Assembly (NCBI GenBank): GCA_029558215.1
Contig: JAKQFZ010001232.1
Span: forward strand, 1-14,295
Reading direction: 5' to 3'
DNA length: 14,295 nt
From: Candidatus Omnitrophota bacterium
GTDB lineage: Bacteria > Hinthialibacterota > Hinthialibacteria > JAKQFZ01
Shown here: positions 7,853-14,295 of the stretch, piece after piece
Layout of the letters: each line of letters opens with the position of its first letter
How positions within the stretch are numbered: the stretch's first letter is position 1
Notes under the pieces: model-generated
Told to the model about the DNA's origin: nothing
Database searches by the model: none
The model's input: only the letters and a program-made list of their open reading frames with translations
Made by a program: the position numbers and the translations under genes

Positions 7853-9316
7853 TCAGAGCCCAACTGCGTAGAGCGTTGCATCATCCAACTGCAAACGCAG
7901 CGACAAGGATTCATACTGATACTGCCGATAGTTCCCATTGTTCCAGGCGATTTCGTGCTGAACGCTGTTGCCTGTCATGGGAACACAGTCCGCCATGGCA
8001 AAGCCTTCCAGAGCCTTACCATAGGGATCGCACAACTCTGCACGAACTGAGCCTCGGATGTCCGCATCCAGTGTGAGCTTTTCGTTAAGCAGGATAAACG
8101 GTTTTGTCAGCAACTTCCCTTGAGGCTGAGTTTTCAGACCGAGAAAGCGATTCTTGGAGAGCTTGGCTCCACAGATGGAAGCCTTTCGGTTGCTGAGTTG
8201 TCCCTCTTCGTTGTGAAGAAAATTCATCCCTGTATAGAGAACAAGCCAAGAGTCTCCGAGGTCAGCCAGGCGGTTGGGCGCGCAGATCATCTTGCGGTCA
8301 TAGTCTTCGGGGCCTCTTGGAATCCAAGGCTGTCGAGCAGGCCTGAGCCAATGCCGTCCGTCCCTGCTGAAGCACAGTTGAATATCCATCGTTTGCGCGG
8401 CGACAGGATAGTCGCCCAGCATTCCAATATGCCAGCCGTCTTGCCAATGCACTGACAGGAAGTAGAATTGTTGGTCGGTGGGATCGTCGCTGTCTGGAGT
8501 GATCAGCAACTCGGGGTCGCTCCAGTGGATGCCGTTCTCGCTGATGCGGCGGTGAACCGTGCGGAGGGAGAACGGCGCATTGTCGTAGGCAATATGCCGC
8601 GGGCCGTCCTTCGGGTTATACATCAGCCAGACGGAGTACATCTCAAAACGTTTGAGTGGCTCATTGAAGTAGACAAAAGTCGCGTCGTTGCTTCGCAGTC
8701 TTCGCTTGTGGCGAAGTTGTTCCGCAGAGACTCCCTCGAAAGGCGGCTTCCCGGCGATGGCCTCTATGTCGCAGCCCATACCAAAGCCATAGGGCTGGAG
8801 TTCGGACGGATGGAAAATGGCCGCCTGGTTCACATCATCAACACGCCATGAAAGCCCGTCTTTGCTGTGCGCGATGGCGTATCGTAAATAGCCACCGTGG
8901 AGCCAGAAGTACATGCGCCATTCATTTTCACTCAGTCGGAAGACTTGTGGCTGGCCATAGTTCACCTTGTTGTTGGGATCTGGAATTCCCTCGATCTTCA
9001 AGAGATTGGTGTCTTTGCCCTCAAACTGAACCTGACCGAGGTTGGGGCGCGTCCAGTGCAACAGATCTTCGCTCTCGGCAACACCCATTCCCAATCGCCA
9101 AGTCAGTCGGTGCTGAGAACTCGAGCTGGGTTGGCAGGTGTAGTAGAAACGCCATCGCCCGCCGTCGAGTTGCACGAGGCTGCTGGCGAAACTGGCGACG
9201 AAAGGACCATCCGAGGCAATCGGATCGATCACTGGACCGATCTTCTCCACAGGGCCTGGCACTCGGGTCAGACCTTCCTGTTCGGCAAGGTGGGCATCAT
9301 CAAAGAAGTGTAACAT
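7853..9316 (-). CDS. Cytoplasmic five-bladed beta-propeller glycosidase-like protein
   Basis: A 487-residue protein with a start fixed by GAGGAG 8 nt before the ATG at 9316. Repeated S-x-(D/N)-G-type plus aromatic motifs occur at 82-88 (SEDLLHW), 151-157 (SKDGLSW), 259-265 (SENGIHW) and 317-323 (SRDGRHW). Each follows a strand rich in W/Y/F, such as RWRFYYT and EWRMYFW. This is the blade pattern of the GH32/GH43/GH68/GH130 clan-type propellers. Acidic residues such as D36, D183 and E185 could be catalytic, but I cannot assign them. Residues ~400-487 form a short C-terminal beta-sandwich, as in GH32-like proteins. No signal peptide is present, so it probably acts on an imported oligosaccharide. 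The exact GH family and substrate are not recognised; a phosphorylase (GH130-like) cannot be excluded. It is convergent with the URO-D-like gene and co-oriented with mscL upstream. Confidence 0.78.
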   Translation of the reverse strand: MLHFFDDAHLAEQEGLTRVPGPVEKIGPVIDPIASDGPFVASFASSLVQLDGGRWRFYYTCQPSSSSQHRLTWRLGMGVAESEDLLHWTRPNLGQVQFEGKDTNLLKIEGIPDPNNKVNYGQPQVFRLSENEWRMYFWLHGGYLRYAIAHSKDGLSWRVDDVNQAAIFHPSELQPYGFGMGCDIEAIAGKPPFEGVSAEQLRHKRRLRSNDATFVYFNEPLKRFEMYSVWLMYNPKDGPRHIAYDNAPFSLRTVHRRISENGIHWSDPELLITPDSDDPTDQQFYFLSVHWQDGWHIGMLGDYPVAAQTMDIQLCFSRDGRHWLRPARQPWIPRGPEDYDRKMICAPNRLADLGDSWLVLYTGMNFLHNEEGQLSNRKASICGAKLSKNRFLGLKTQPQGKLLTKPFILLNEKLTLDADIRGSVRAELCDPYGKALEGFAMADCVPMTGNSVQHEIAWNNGNYRQYQYESLSLRLQLDDATLYAVGL

Positions 9317-9358
9317 GATAGGCGCTCCTCATATCATCTGTTTTCTGCCACCGATATC

Positions 9359-9367
9359 ATCATAGCA
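9359..9367 (-). promoter_or_regulatory. Extended -10 promoter candidate for the propeller gene
   Basis: On the minus strand TGCTATGAT gives the extended TGn plus a 5/6 match to TATAAT. Transcription would start near 9352, about 35 nt before the ATG at 9316, leaving room for the GAGGAG site. The -35 is weak (TTGCGT at 19 bp), as is usual for extended -10 promoters. It implies the gene can be transcribed separately from mscL. Confidence 0.42.
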
Positions 9368-9444
9368 CAGAGTCATCTGGACAACGCAAAGGCAAATGCA
9401 GCAGTTCAAGGAGGTCAATTCCAGTCATTGGCCTCGAAGGCGTC

Positions 9445-9479
9445 AAAAAGTCTGCTCAGCGAAATTCGCTAGATGAGAC
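9445..9479 (-). terminator. Candidate intrinsic terminator after mscL
   Basis: Downstream of the mscL stop on the minus strand, AGCGAA and TTCGCT (9470-9465 with 9463-9458) form an inner stem. An outer GTCT/AGAC pair (9479-9476 with 9453-9450) extends it past an internal loop, and five T follow (9449-9445). The stem is imperfect and the inner loop, if all pairs form, is a single base, so fewer pairs would actually close. A second hairpin, GGGAT-TTCG-ATCCC (9498-9485), sits between it and the stop codon. Confidence 0.42.
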
Positions 9480-9484
9480 GCTCA

Positions 9485-9498
9485 GGGATCGAAATCCC
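9485..9498 (-). repeat. Small hairpin with UUCG loop just after mscL
   Basis: A perfect 5 bp stem GGGAT/ATCCC closed by TTCG on the minus strand, starting 4 nt after the mscL stop codon. UUCG tetraloops are unusually stable, so this may protect the mscL mRNA 3' end or assist termination together with the next hairpin. There is no T-run directly behind it. Confidence 0.4.
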
Positions 9499-9502
9499 AC
9501 GA

Positions 9503-9904
9503 CTATCTTTGTCTCAGGAGGTCGCGAATCTCTGTGAGAAGCTGCTCCTCTTTCGTCGGGACAGGAGGGGCAACCGGGGCTTGCTCTTCCTTCTTCTTGA
9601 GCGTGTTCATTGCCTTTGTGACCATGAAGATGGCAAAAGCAATGATCACAAAGTCCACCATCGTTTGGACGAATTTGCCGTAGTTCAGTGTGACCGCTGC
9701 AACGTCCCCACTGGCTTCCTTGAGCGTGACAGCGAGATCTGCGAAATTGACTTTTCCAAGCAACATTCCAATGGGTGGCATGATGACGTCGGCAACGAAC
9801 GACGACACAATCTTGCCGAACGCACCACCGACCACGATTCCCACAGCCATGTCAACCACGTTACCTCGCATGGCGAACGCCTTGAACTCCTTCATGATAC
9901 TCAT
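9503..9904 (-). CDS. mscL: Large-conductance mechanosensitive channel MscL
   Basis: A 133-residue inner-membrane protein that forms the homopentameric tension-gated pore releasing solutes on osmotic down-shock. The hallmark N-terminal sequence is nearly intact: KEFKAFAMRGNVVDMAVG followed by GGAFGKIVSSFVADVIMPP, covering the amphipathic helix and TM1 (residues ~5-45). TM2 is ~75-97 (MVDFVIIAFAIFMVTKAMN), followed by KKKEEQ, a proline-rich linker and the C-terminal helical bundle segment KEEQLLTEIRDLL. Length is typical of the family. The ATG at 9904 has AGGAG 8 nt upstream. It is divergent from the GH172 lipoprotein gene and probably a single-gene transcript, with a candidate terminator at 9445-9479. 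Nothing ties it functionally to the neighbouring carbohydrate genes. Confidence 0.97.
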   Translation of the reverse strand: MSIMKEFKAFAMRGNVVDMAVGIVVGGAFGKIVSSFVADVIMPPIGMLLGKVNFADLAVTLKEASGDVAAVTLNYGKFVQTMVDFVIIAFAIFMVTKAMNTLKKKEEQAPVAPPVPTKEEQLLTEIRDLLRQR

Positions 9905-9934
9905 CGCGATTGCTCCTCTTTCCTGCTGAATTGT

Positions 9935-9954
9935 CCGAATGTCTGAACGTTCGG
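9935..9954. repeat. Inverted repeat in the mscL leader
   Basis: CCGAATGT and ACGTTCGG are separated by CTGA. They can pair over 8 positions, with one G-U in plus-strand RNA and one C-A mismatch in minus-strand RNA. The site lies about 30-50 nt before the mscL start. It could be an operator or a leader hairpin; no protein can be assigned. Confidence 0.35.
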
Positions 9955-10029
9955 GTACTTGAAACGAGGTTAATGCGCTCTTGGGAAGGAGTCAAATCTG
10001 AGCAAACCGCTGCAGACCAACATGGACAA

Positions 10030-10058
10030 TTGACACCCTCAATCCAAACGTGAATAAT
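10030..10058 (+). promoter_or_regulatory. Near-consensus sigma70-type promoter for the GH172-GT39 pair
   Basis: A perfect TTGACA at 10030-10035, an ideal 17 bp spacer and AATAAT at 10053-10058 (5/6 match). Predicted transcription start is near 10065, about 24 nt before the ATG at 10089. This also argues against the in-frame GTG at 10050, which would lie upstream of the transcript start. The promoter probably serves both the lipoprotein and the following glycosyltransferase gene. Confidence 0.68.
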
Positions 10059-10088
10059 CCCAAAAACTGTGTTGAATGGGGTCTGAAG

Positions 10089-11615
10089 ATGAAAACTTGT
10101 TACCCTGTATTGCATTCTTTGTCTCTCGGTATTCTCCTCGGAGGCCTTGTGGTTGTCCTGAGTGGCTGTTCAGGACAAGGGTCTGAGGATACTTCCTCCA
10201 GCCATGGATCCTCCGGCCGTGGGCAGTTTGCTCTTAACAGCCCTCTGGCTAATCTCGCCCGTCTCCAAGACTATCAGTCTGCTCGTGCCAGCAGCCATGA
10301 TCCAGGGGGTACCAATACGGATTATCTGGTCATCAAACCGTGGGGTACTGCCACGTTCGGAAATCTGAAGGGGCCGGGGTGCATCACTCGAATCTGGATG
10401 GCTCTCAACAGCGATGCCGAATTCTATCTGAAGAGGCTCGTTCTGCGAATATACTGGGACGACGAGAAGACTCCGAGCATTGAGGTGCCCATTGGTGATT
10501 TCTACGGTGCCGGATTTGGGCAGTACAATCACTACATTTCTCTTGCCATGTCCATTAAGTACTACTGGGGTCTGAACTGTTATCTGCCGATGCCGTTTGA
10601 GAAGAGCGCCCGTTTTGAGGTTGTCAATGAATCGGATAAGCAGGTCAAGGCGTTGTTCTATCAGATTGATTACTGCACCTTTGATCGGCTGCCAGACCGG
10701 ATGCTCCGACTTCACGCCTGGTGGAATCAGGAGATGCCGTGTTTTGATGAGAGTTACGATATCCTCAATGTGCGGGGCGATGGGCAATACGTTGGCTGTT
10801 TTCTCCATGTCCGCACCAACGAACGGGGCTGGTGGGGTGAGGGAGACGACCGAATCTACATTGACGGCGACACAGAACCGACACTATACGGCACCGGCTC
10901 CGAAGACTATTTCGGTGGTGCCTGGATGTTCAATAAGGACTATCCTGACGCCTATTCCGGTTGCATGTTTCTTGAGGGAAGCGACACATCAGGACGCTGC
11001 AGCATGTTTCGTTTTCATCTCGAAGCGCCAGTGCGTTTTCTGAAGTCATTCCGATTCGAGTTTGAACACGACCGCGAGGATGACTATTGCAGTACCGCGT
11101 TTTGGTATCAGAAGGAACCCCACGAGCCGATGCCTCCTCTTCCGCCAACGCTGCACCGATTGCCCAGGGGTGCACAGATGGTCTTACCAGACGCACACGA
11201 CTTTGAAGCGTTGACTTTGGTTGAGGGACAACCGGAAGTTGCCCGTGAAGTCATCTCGGTCACTCCTGGCTCACTTCCGATGCATCAGGGGCAGCGTCTT
11301 GTTCTTCGCTCCAAGTCACCTTTTTCCTTGTCTTTTCAACTTCCTTCGCTTCAGTCAGGTACATACAGAGCGCGCATCTACTCAGGTCGCGGTGCTCAGT
11401 GCGGCGTTTGGCAATGTATTCTGGACGGCCAGTCAGTTGGCGAGCGCTTTGACGGCTACTCACTCAGAGAAGACTTGGGAACGCCCAACGACCTGGGGAC
11501 TGTCAAACTGGATTCAGGAGTTCATACGCTTGAGGTTCGGGTCGCGGACAAGAATCCCAATTCGACGGGCTATGACTGTTATCTTGATTGCATCGAATTC
11601 ACACCGACGGAGTGA
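10089..11615 (+). CDS. DUF2961 (GH172-family) lipoprotein
   Basis: A 508-residue lipoprotein. MKTC and a hydrophobic core lead to the lipobox LSGC with the lipidated Cys at 27, followed by a Ser/Gly-rich tether. The DUF2961 core spans ~45-365, with KGPGCITRIW near 95, GDFYGAGFG near 140, and the signature GEGDDRIYIDGD then GTGSEDYFGG. Glu251 (in GEGDD) and Glu272 (in GTGSEDY) are 21 residues apart, the same spacing as the catalytic pair I recall for the GH172 difructose-anhydride-forming enzyme (Glu270/Glu291). GH172 members act on alpha-D-fructofuranosides and alpha-D-arabinofuranosides. Residues ~385-508 form a galactose-binding-like beta sandwich, possibly a carbohydrate-binding module. 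Both putative catalytic acids are present, so activity is plausible; the substrate is not known. Expression is likely from the strong promoter at 10030. The glycosyltransferase gene begins 27 bp later and is probably in the same operon. Confidence 0.9.
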   Translation: MKTCYPVLHSLSLGILLGGLVVVLSGCSGQGSEDTSSSHGSSGRGQFALNSPLANLARLQDYQSARASSHDPGGTNTDYLVIKPWGTATFGNLKGPGCITRIWMALNSDAEFYLKRLVLRIYWDDEKTPSIEVPIGDFYGAGFGQYNHYISLAMSIKYYWGLNCYLPMPFEKSARFEVVNESDKQVKALFYQIDYCTFDRLPDRMLRLHAWWNQEMPCFDESYDILNVRGDGQYVGCFLHVRTNERGWWGEGDDRIYIDGDTEPTLYGTGSEDYFGGAWMFNKDYPDAYSGCMFLEGSDTSGRCSMFRFHLEAPVRFLKSFRFEFEHDREDDYCSTAFWYQKEPHEPMPPLPPTLHRLPRGAQMVLPDAHDFEALTLVEGQPEVAREVISVTPGSLPMHQGQRLVLRSKSPFSLSFQLPSLQSGTYRARIYSGRGAQCGVWQCILDGQSVGERFDGYSLREDLGTPNDLGTVKLDSGVHTLEVRVADKNPNSTGYDCYLDCIEFTPTE

Positions 11616-11642
11616 TGTAGAACGACTTCAGGGAATGCGCTG

Positions 11643-14295
11643 ATGAAATGTGCGACAAAGAACAAGATCAGACTTGCGGGACTCATCGTGGCTCTCGCTC
11701 TTGTGGCTTTCGGGCAGTTGTTCTTCTCAAAAGGCGACCAGAGCAAGGGACTGTGGCTGTTTGTGCCTGGTTTGGTGGTGGCGGTGGTGAGTGCGCGTGC
11801 ACGGGTTCCTGAGCGGGAATACGCGAACAGTGTCAAGGAGTCCACCGACTTGTGCCGCGATACTACCAAACCGGGGCCATGTCCTGAAAGAGTCCCCTCT
11901 CCGAGTCCCGCCCGAAGGATTCCGATCTGGCTTGAGATCCTCATCTTCGTGGTCATCATCGGGTCTGGTTTTGCGTTCAGGTACTACCGGATCACAGAAA
12001 TCCCACCTTGTCTTTTCGATGATGAATCAAACACAGCACTTGATGCGGTCAAAGTCATTGAGGGCAGATACCCAAGTCCGTTTGTGACGGGTTGGTATGA
12101 AGTTCCAACGCTGTACTCGTATATCAACTCATTGTCATTTCGAGTGTTTGGGATCAACGTGTTTGCTGCCAGGGCTACTGGTCTTGCCTTTGCCACTCTG
12201 ACCATTGCAGCGATGTATTTCTTCTGCCGCTATGTGTTTGGAGTGCCATTGGGACTCTTGGCGACGGCGCTTTTCGCGGCCTCTCGATATCACATCACCA
12301 TGAGCCGATGGGGGGCGTCCGAGATTGCGCCTTCTTTCTATATGCTGATGTCCTTTGGACTGCTCCTTCGAGCCATCCAGGTTCGGGAAGGCATGACGCC
12401 ACCGGTCAAGCAGGGAACGGGTTTCTGGAAGTCTCCGGATCAACTCTGTACTCTAGGCGCTTCACTCTTGAGTGTCGCTCTCATGTCCTTCCTGCTCTCC
12501 CGCGTGACTCTTGGCTTTCGAGAGCCTCAGATTCTTGTCAGGTTGTCGGAGTATCACGCTAGGATTCAGGCGTGGCAAGGCTTCAAGGTCATTGCCTTGC
12601 TTTGTCCCTTGATGGCCTTGGGGCTTTTTCTTCGAGCTCTTCTTACATGCAAATACCGTGCGGATCGGTTGACTCTGGGTGACTTTCTCAGATGGCCTGG
12701 CTGGCTCTTCATTGCTTCGGGACTTTTTTTGGGACTGTGCATCTATACGTATCTTGCATCAAGACTTGTGGCGGTTGTCGTGTGCGCGTACATGATCGCC
12801 CTTGCGGTGTTGCGTTTTCGACTCTTTCGACGCCACTTTTGGGGTCTCTTTCTCCTGGGTATGGTTTTCTGCATGGTGTTTTCACCTTTGGCCTATCACT
12901 ATGGAAGTCACTGGCTTGTTTTCACACACCGCTGGCACGATATCAACATCTTCAAGTTCTGTCGTGAAGCGGGCAACATGAGGCCGTTCTGGGTCAGCCT
13001 TCAGCGTCATCTGCTGATGTTCAACTGGATGAGCAACGAGGTGATTCGTCACGGGATGCCAGGAAAGCCCCTGCTGAATGGCATAAGCGGCGTGCTTTTT
13101 GCTCTCGGTGCCGCTTTTGCGCTGAGGCGAGTTCGCCATCCGTTCTACTGTTTCGTCCATCTCTGGTTCTGGCTGACCCTGATGGGAGGCATCCTATCCT
13201 TCCGCGGTGCTCATGAGTCGCCGTGTTCCTATCCGGTTCTGACCTGTGCACCGGCAATCTATGTCTTCATCATCATTGCAGCGCTGGAGTTTTGGGATGG
13301 CTTGGTTGTGTTCTTTTCGGGCGTGAGGTTTCGCTTGTTCAAAGGCGTATTCTGGGGCGTGCTTCTTCTGTTGAGCACTTTGGCGAGTATCCTGGATTTG
13401 TATGTGTATTTCGGGATTCAAGCCAAGGATCCCCGAATGTGGGCACACTACAACCCGGTCGAACATGAGGCGGCCGTTCGTGTCAAGAAATATACTGAGG
13501 ATCATCATGTCTTTCTCAATCCTCACTACTTTACATTTTCAACGGTCGAGCTGTTGAACTATCCCTATCGAAACGTGGAGAAATTTTTGGGTGTCGAGGC
13601 TCTTCCTTTTGTCATGCCAGAGGACAAACCGGTTGCCATGATCATGTCCTATGAAGATGCCTGGTTGGAGCCGATGCTTCGAAAATTCTATCCGAATGTT
13701 CGGATGGTTCCCTATGAAGATCCAGTGACGAAGGGAATTGGGTTTAAGGAGTTCTTTGTTCCGAAGCAGGATATCGAGAACAGCAGAGGACTGATAGCAA
13801 CCTACACGCTGGATTCCGATCAAGGTGTTTCCAAGCGACGGCGTGAGACTTCTCTGGACGTGACAATCTCAGCAGCCACTCTGGATCTGATCCAGGACAG
13901 AGAGGGGACTGGGCTTTCGGTCCTCTGGGAAGGGCTTATTCAGATTCCAGTGCTGGGGGAGTACTGGTTTCAGTTGCAGATGGAGCCGGCACTCGACCAT
14001 GCAGATGTCGAGATAGAGGTTTCTGGTAGCAAAGTTGTCGAGCAGGGAAGGGCAAGACCGGTGACGCTGCTTCAAGGCAGGCAACCCGTTCGCGTTCTAG
14101 CCCGTGGCCTGCGAGAAGGGGTTCACGTCAGGTTGCTCTGGAAACATAGCAAGGACGATGCCTTCTCGCCAGTTCCCGATCAGTGCTTCTTTGCGTATCC
14201 GGACATTTACGTCAATGGACTTCTGGGACTCTATTACCGCAATTCCGATTGGAGTGGCGAACCCTATGCGCAACGCAGGGATATCATCTTCTCGG
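11643..14295 (+). CDS. GT-C (GT39/PMT-like) membrane glycosyltransferase with PA14-like C-terminus (partial)
   Basis: Reading from the ATG at 11643 (AGGGA 8 nt upstream) the frame stays open for 884 codons to the window edge, with no stop. Residues 10-51 hold two transmembrane helices, then a Pro/Ser-rich linker. From ~97 comes a typical GT-C core: a helix, then the first extracytoplasmic loop with FDDESN (D126, D127, E128), equivalent to the catalytic acidic motif of PMT/ArnT-type transferases. GWYEVPTLYSY, FGINVFAARATG and RYHITMSRWGASE follow. About a dozen helices end near 568-588. A periplasmic domain runs to ~745. Residues ~755-850 resemble a PA14-type module (WEGLIQIPVLGEYWFQ near its start), and GLLGLYYRN at 859-867 looks like the opening strand of a second PA14 module that is cut off. 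PMT/ArnT-type GT39 enzymes move a sugar from a polyprenyl-phosphate donor to a lipid or protein. PA14 modules generally bind carbohydrate. Donor and acceptor here are unknown. The gene follows the GH172 lipoprotein gene by 27 bp. Confidence 0.82.
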   Translation, partial: MKCATKNKIRLAGLIVALALVAFGQLFFSKGDQSKGLWLFVPGLVVAVVSARARVPEREYANSVKESTDLCRDTTKPGPCPERVPSPSPARRIPIWLEILIFVVIIGSGFAFRYYRITEIPPCLFDDESNTALDAVKVIEGRYPSPFVTGWYEVPTLYSYINSLSFRVFGINVFAARATGLAFATLTIAAMYFFCRYVFGVPLGLLATALFAASRYHITMSRWGASEIAPSFYMLMSFGLLLRAIQVREGMTPPVKQGTGFWKSPDQLCTLGASLLSVALMSFLLSRVTLGFREPQILVRLSEYHARIQAWQGFKVIALLCPLMALGLFLRALLTCKYRADRLTLGDFLRWPGWLFIASGLFLGLCIYTYLASRLVAVVVCAYMIALAVLRFRLFRRHFWGLFLLGMVFCMVFSPLAYHYGSHWLVFTHRWHDINIFKFCREAGNMRPFWVSLQRHLLMFNWMSNEVIRHGMPGKPLLNGISGVLFALGAAFALRRVRHPFYCFVHLWFWLTLMGGILSFRGAHESPCSYPVLTCAPAIYVFIIIAALEFWDGLVVFFSGVRFRLFKGVFWGVLLLLSTLASILDLYVYFGIQAKDPRMWAHYNPVEHEAAVRVKKYTEDHHVFLNPHYFTFSTVELLNYPYRNVEKFLGVEALPFVMPEDKPVAMIMSYEDAWLEPMLRKFYPNVRMVPYEDPVTKGIGFKEFFVPKQDIENSRGLIATYTLDSDQGVSKRRRETSLDVTISAATLDLIQDREGTGLSVLWEGLIQIPVLGEYWFQLQMEPALDHADVEIEVSGSKVVEQGRARPVTLLQGRQPVRVLARGLREGVHVRLLWKHSKDDAFSPVPDQCFFAYPDIYVNGLLGLYYRNSDWSGEPYAQRRDIIFS

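Noticed and set aside
7864..7900. Hairpin-forming repeat (CTGCGT...ACGCAG and an inner GCGTTGCA/TGCAAACGC) just past the URO-D-like gene, considered as a terminator
   Set aside because: No T-run follows on either strand, and it lies within the coding end of the opposing propeller gene.
10050..10088. Upstream GTG start for the GH172 lipoprotein
   Set aside because: It overlaps the -10 region of the promoter and would add 13 polar residues before an otherwise normal lipoprotein signal peptide.
1..14295. Mobile element, phage, CRISPR, tRNA or rRNA content
   Set aside because: No transposase, integrase, terminal inverted repeats, regularly spaced repeats, cloverleaf or rRNA-like sequence was recognised on either strand.

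Overview
The window looks like a chromosomal segment of a free-living, polysaccharide-degrading Gram-negative bacterium. GC is moderate, roughly 50%. The family mix is a DUF4838/GH67-N protein, a heparinase II/III-like protein, a DUF2961 (GH172) lipoprotein, a URO-D-like protein and an orphan five-bladed-propeller glycosidase. That mix is typical of the PVC group (Lentisphaerae, Verrucomicrobia, Planctomycetes) and of Hydrogenedentota/Sumerlaeota-like lineages. I cannot fix the phylum from sequence alone. No rRNA, tRNA, CRISPR, IS element or phage gene was seen, so this is not obviously a mobile island.

Left block (1-5458, minus strand): a heparinase II/III-like secreted protein, then a secreted DUF4838 protein, then the first codons of a third exported protein that leaves the window at position 1. 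All three begin with signal peptides. They look like a co-oriented set acting on an extracellular acidic polysaccharide, probably uronic-acid-containing; that substrate is inferred from family membership.

Middle block (5531-9904): a divergent, near-consensus sigma70-type promoter drives a membrane-anchored diguanylate cyclase. A URO-D/corrinoid-methyltransferase-like protein follows 23 bp later. Converging on it with 1 bp between the stop codons is a cytoplasmic beta-propeller glycoside-hydrolase-like protein, preceded on the minus strand by mscL (mechanosensitive channel).

Right block (10030-14295, plus strand): a strong promoter (TTGACA, 17 bp, AATAAT) precedes a GH172/DUF2961 lipoprotein. 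Then, 27 bp on, comes a large multi-spanning GT-C (GT39/PMT-like) glycosyltransferase. It stays open to the window edge and carries PA14-like repeats at its C-terminus. Pairing a furanosidase-family lipoprotein with a lipid-linked-sugar transferase carrying sugar-binding-type modules is the most interesting arrangement here.

Most genes have recognisable Shine-Dalgarno sequences, and these settle several starts. No gene shows a frameshift or internal stop; only the two edge genes are partial.
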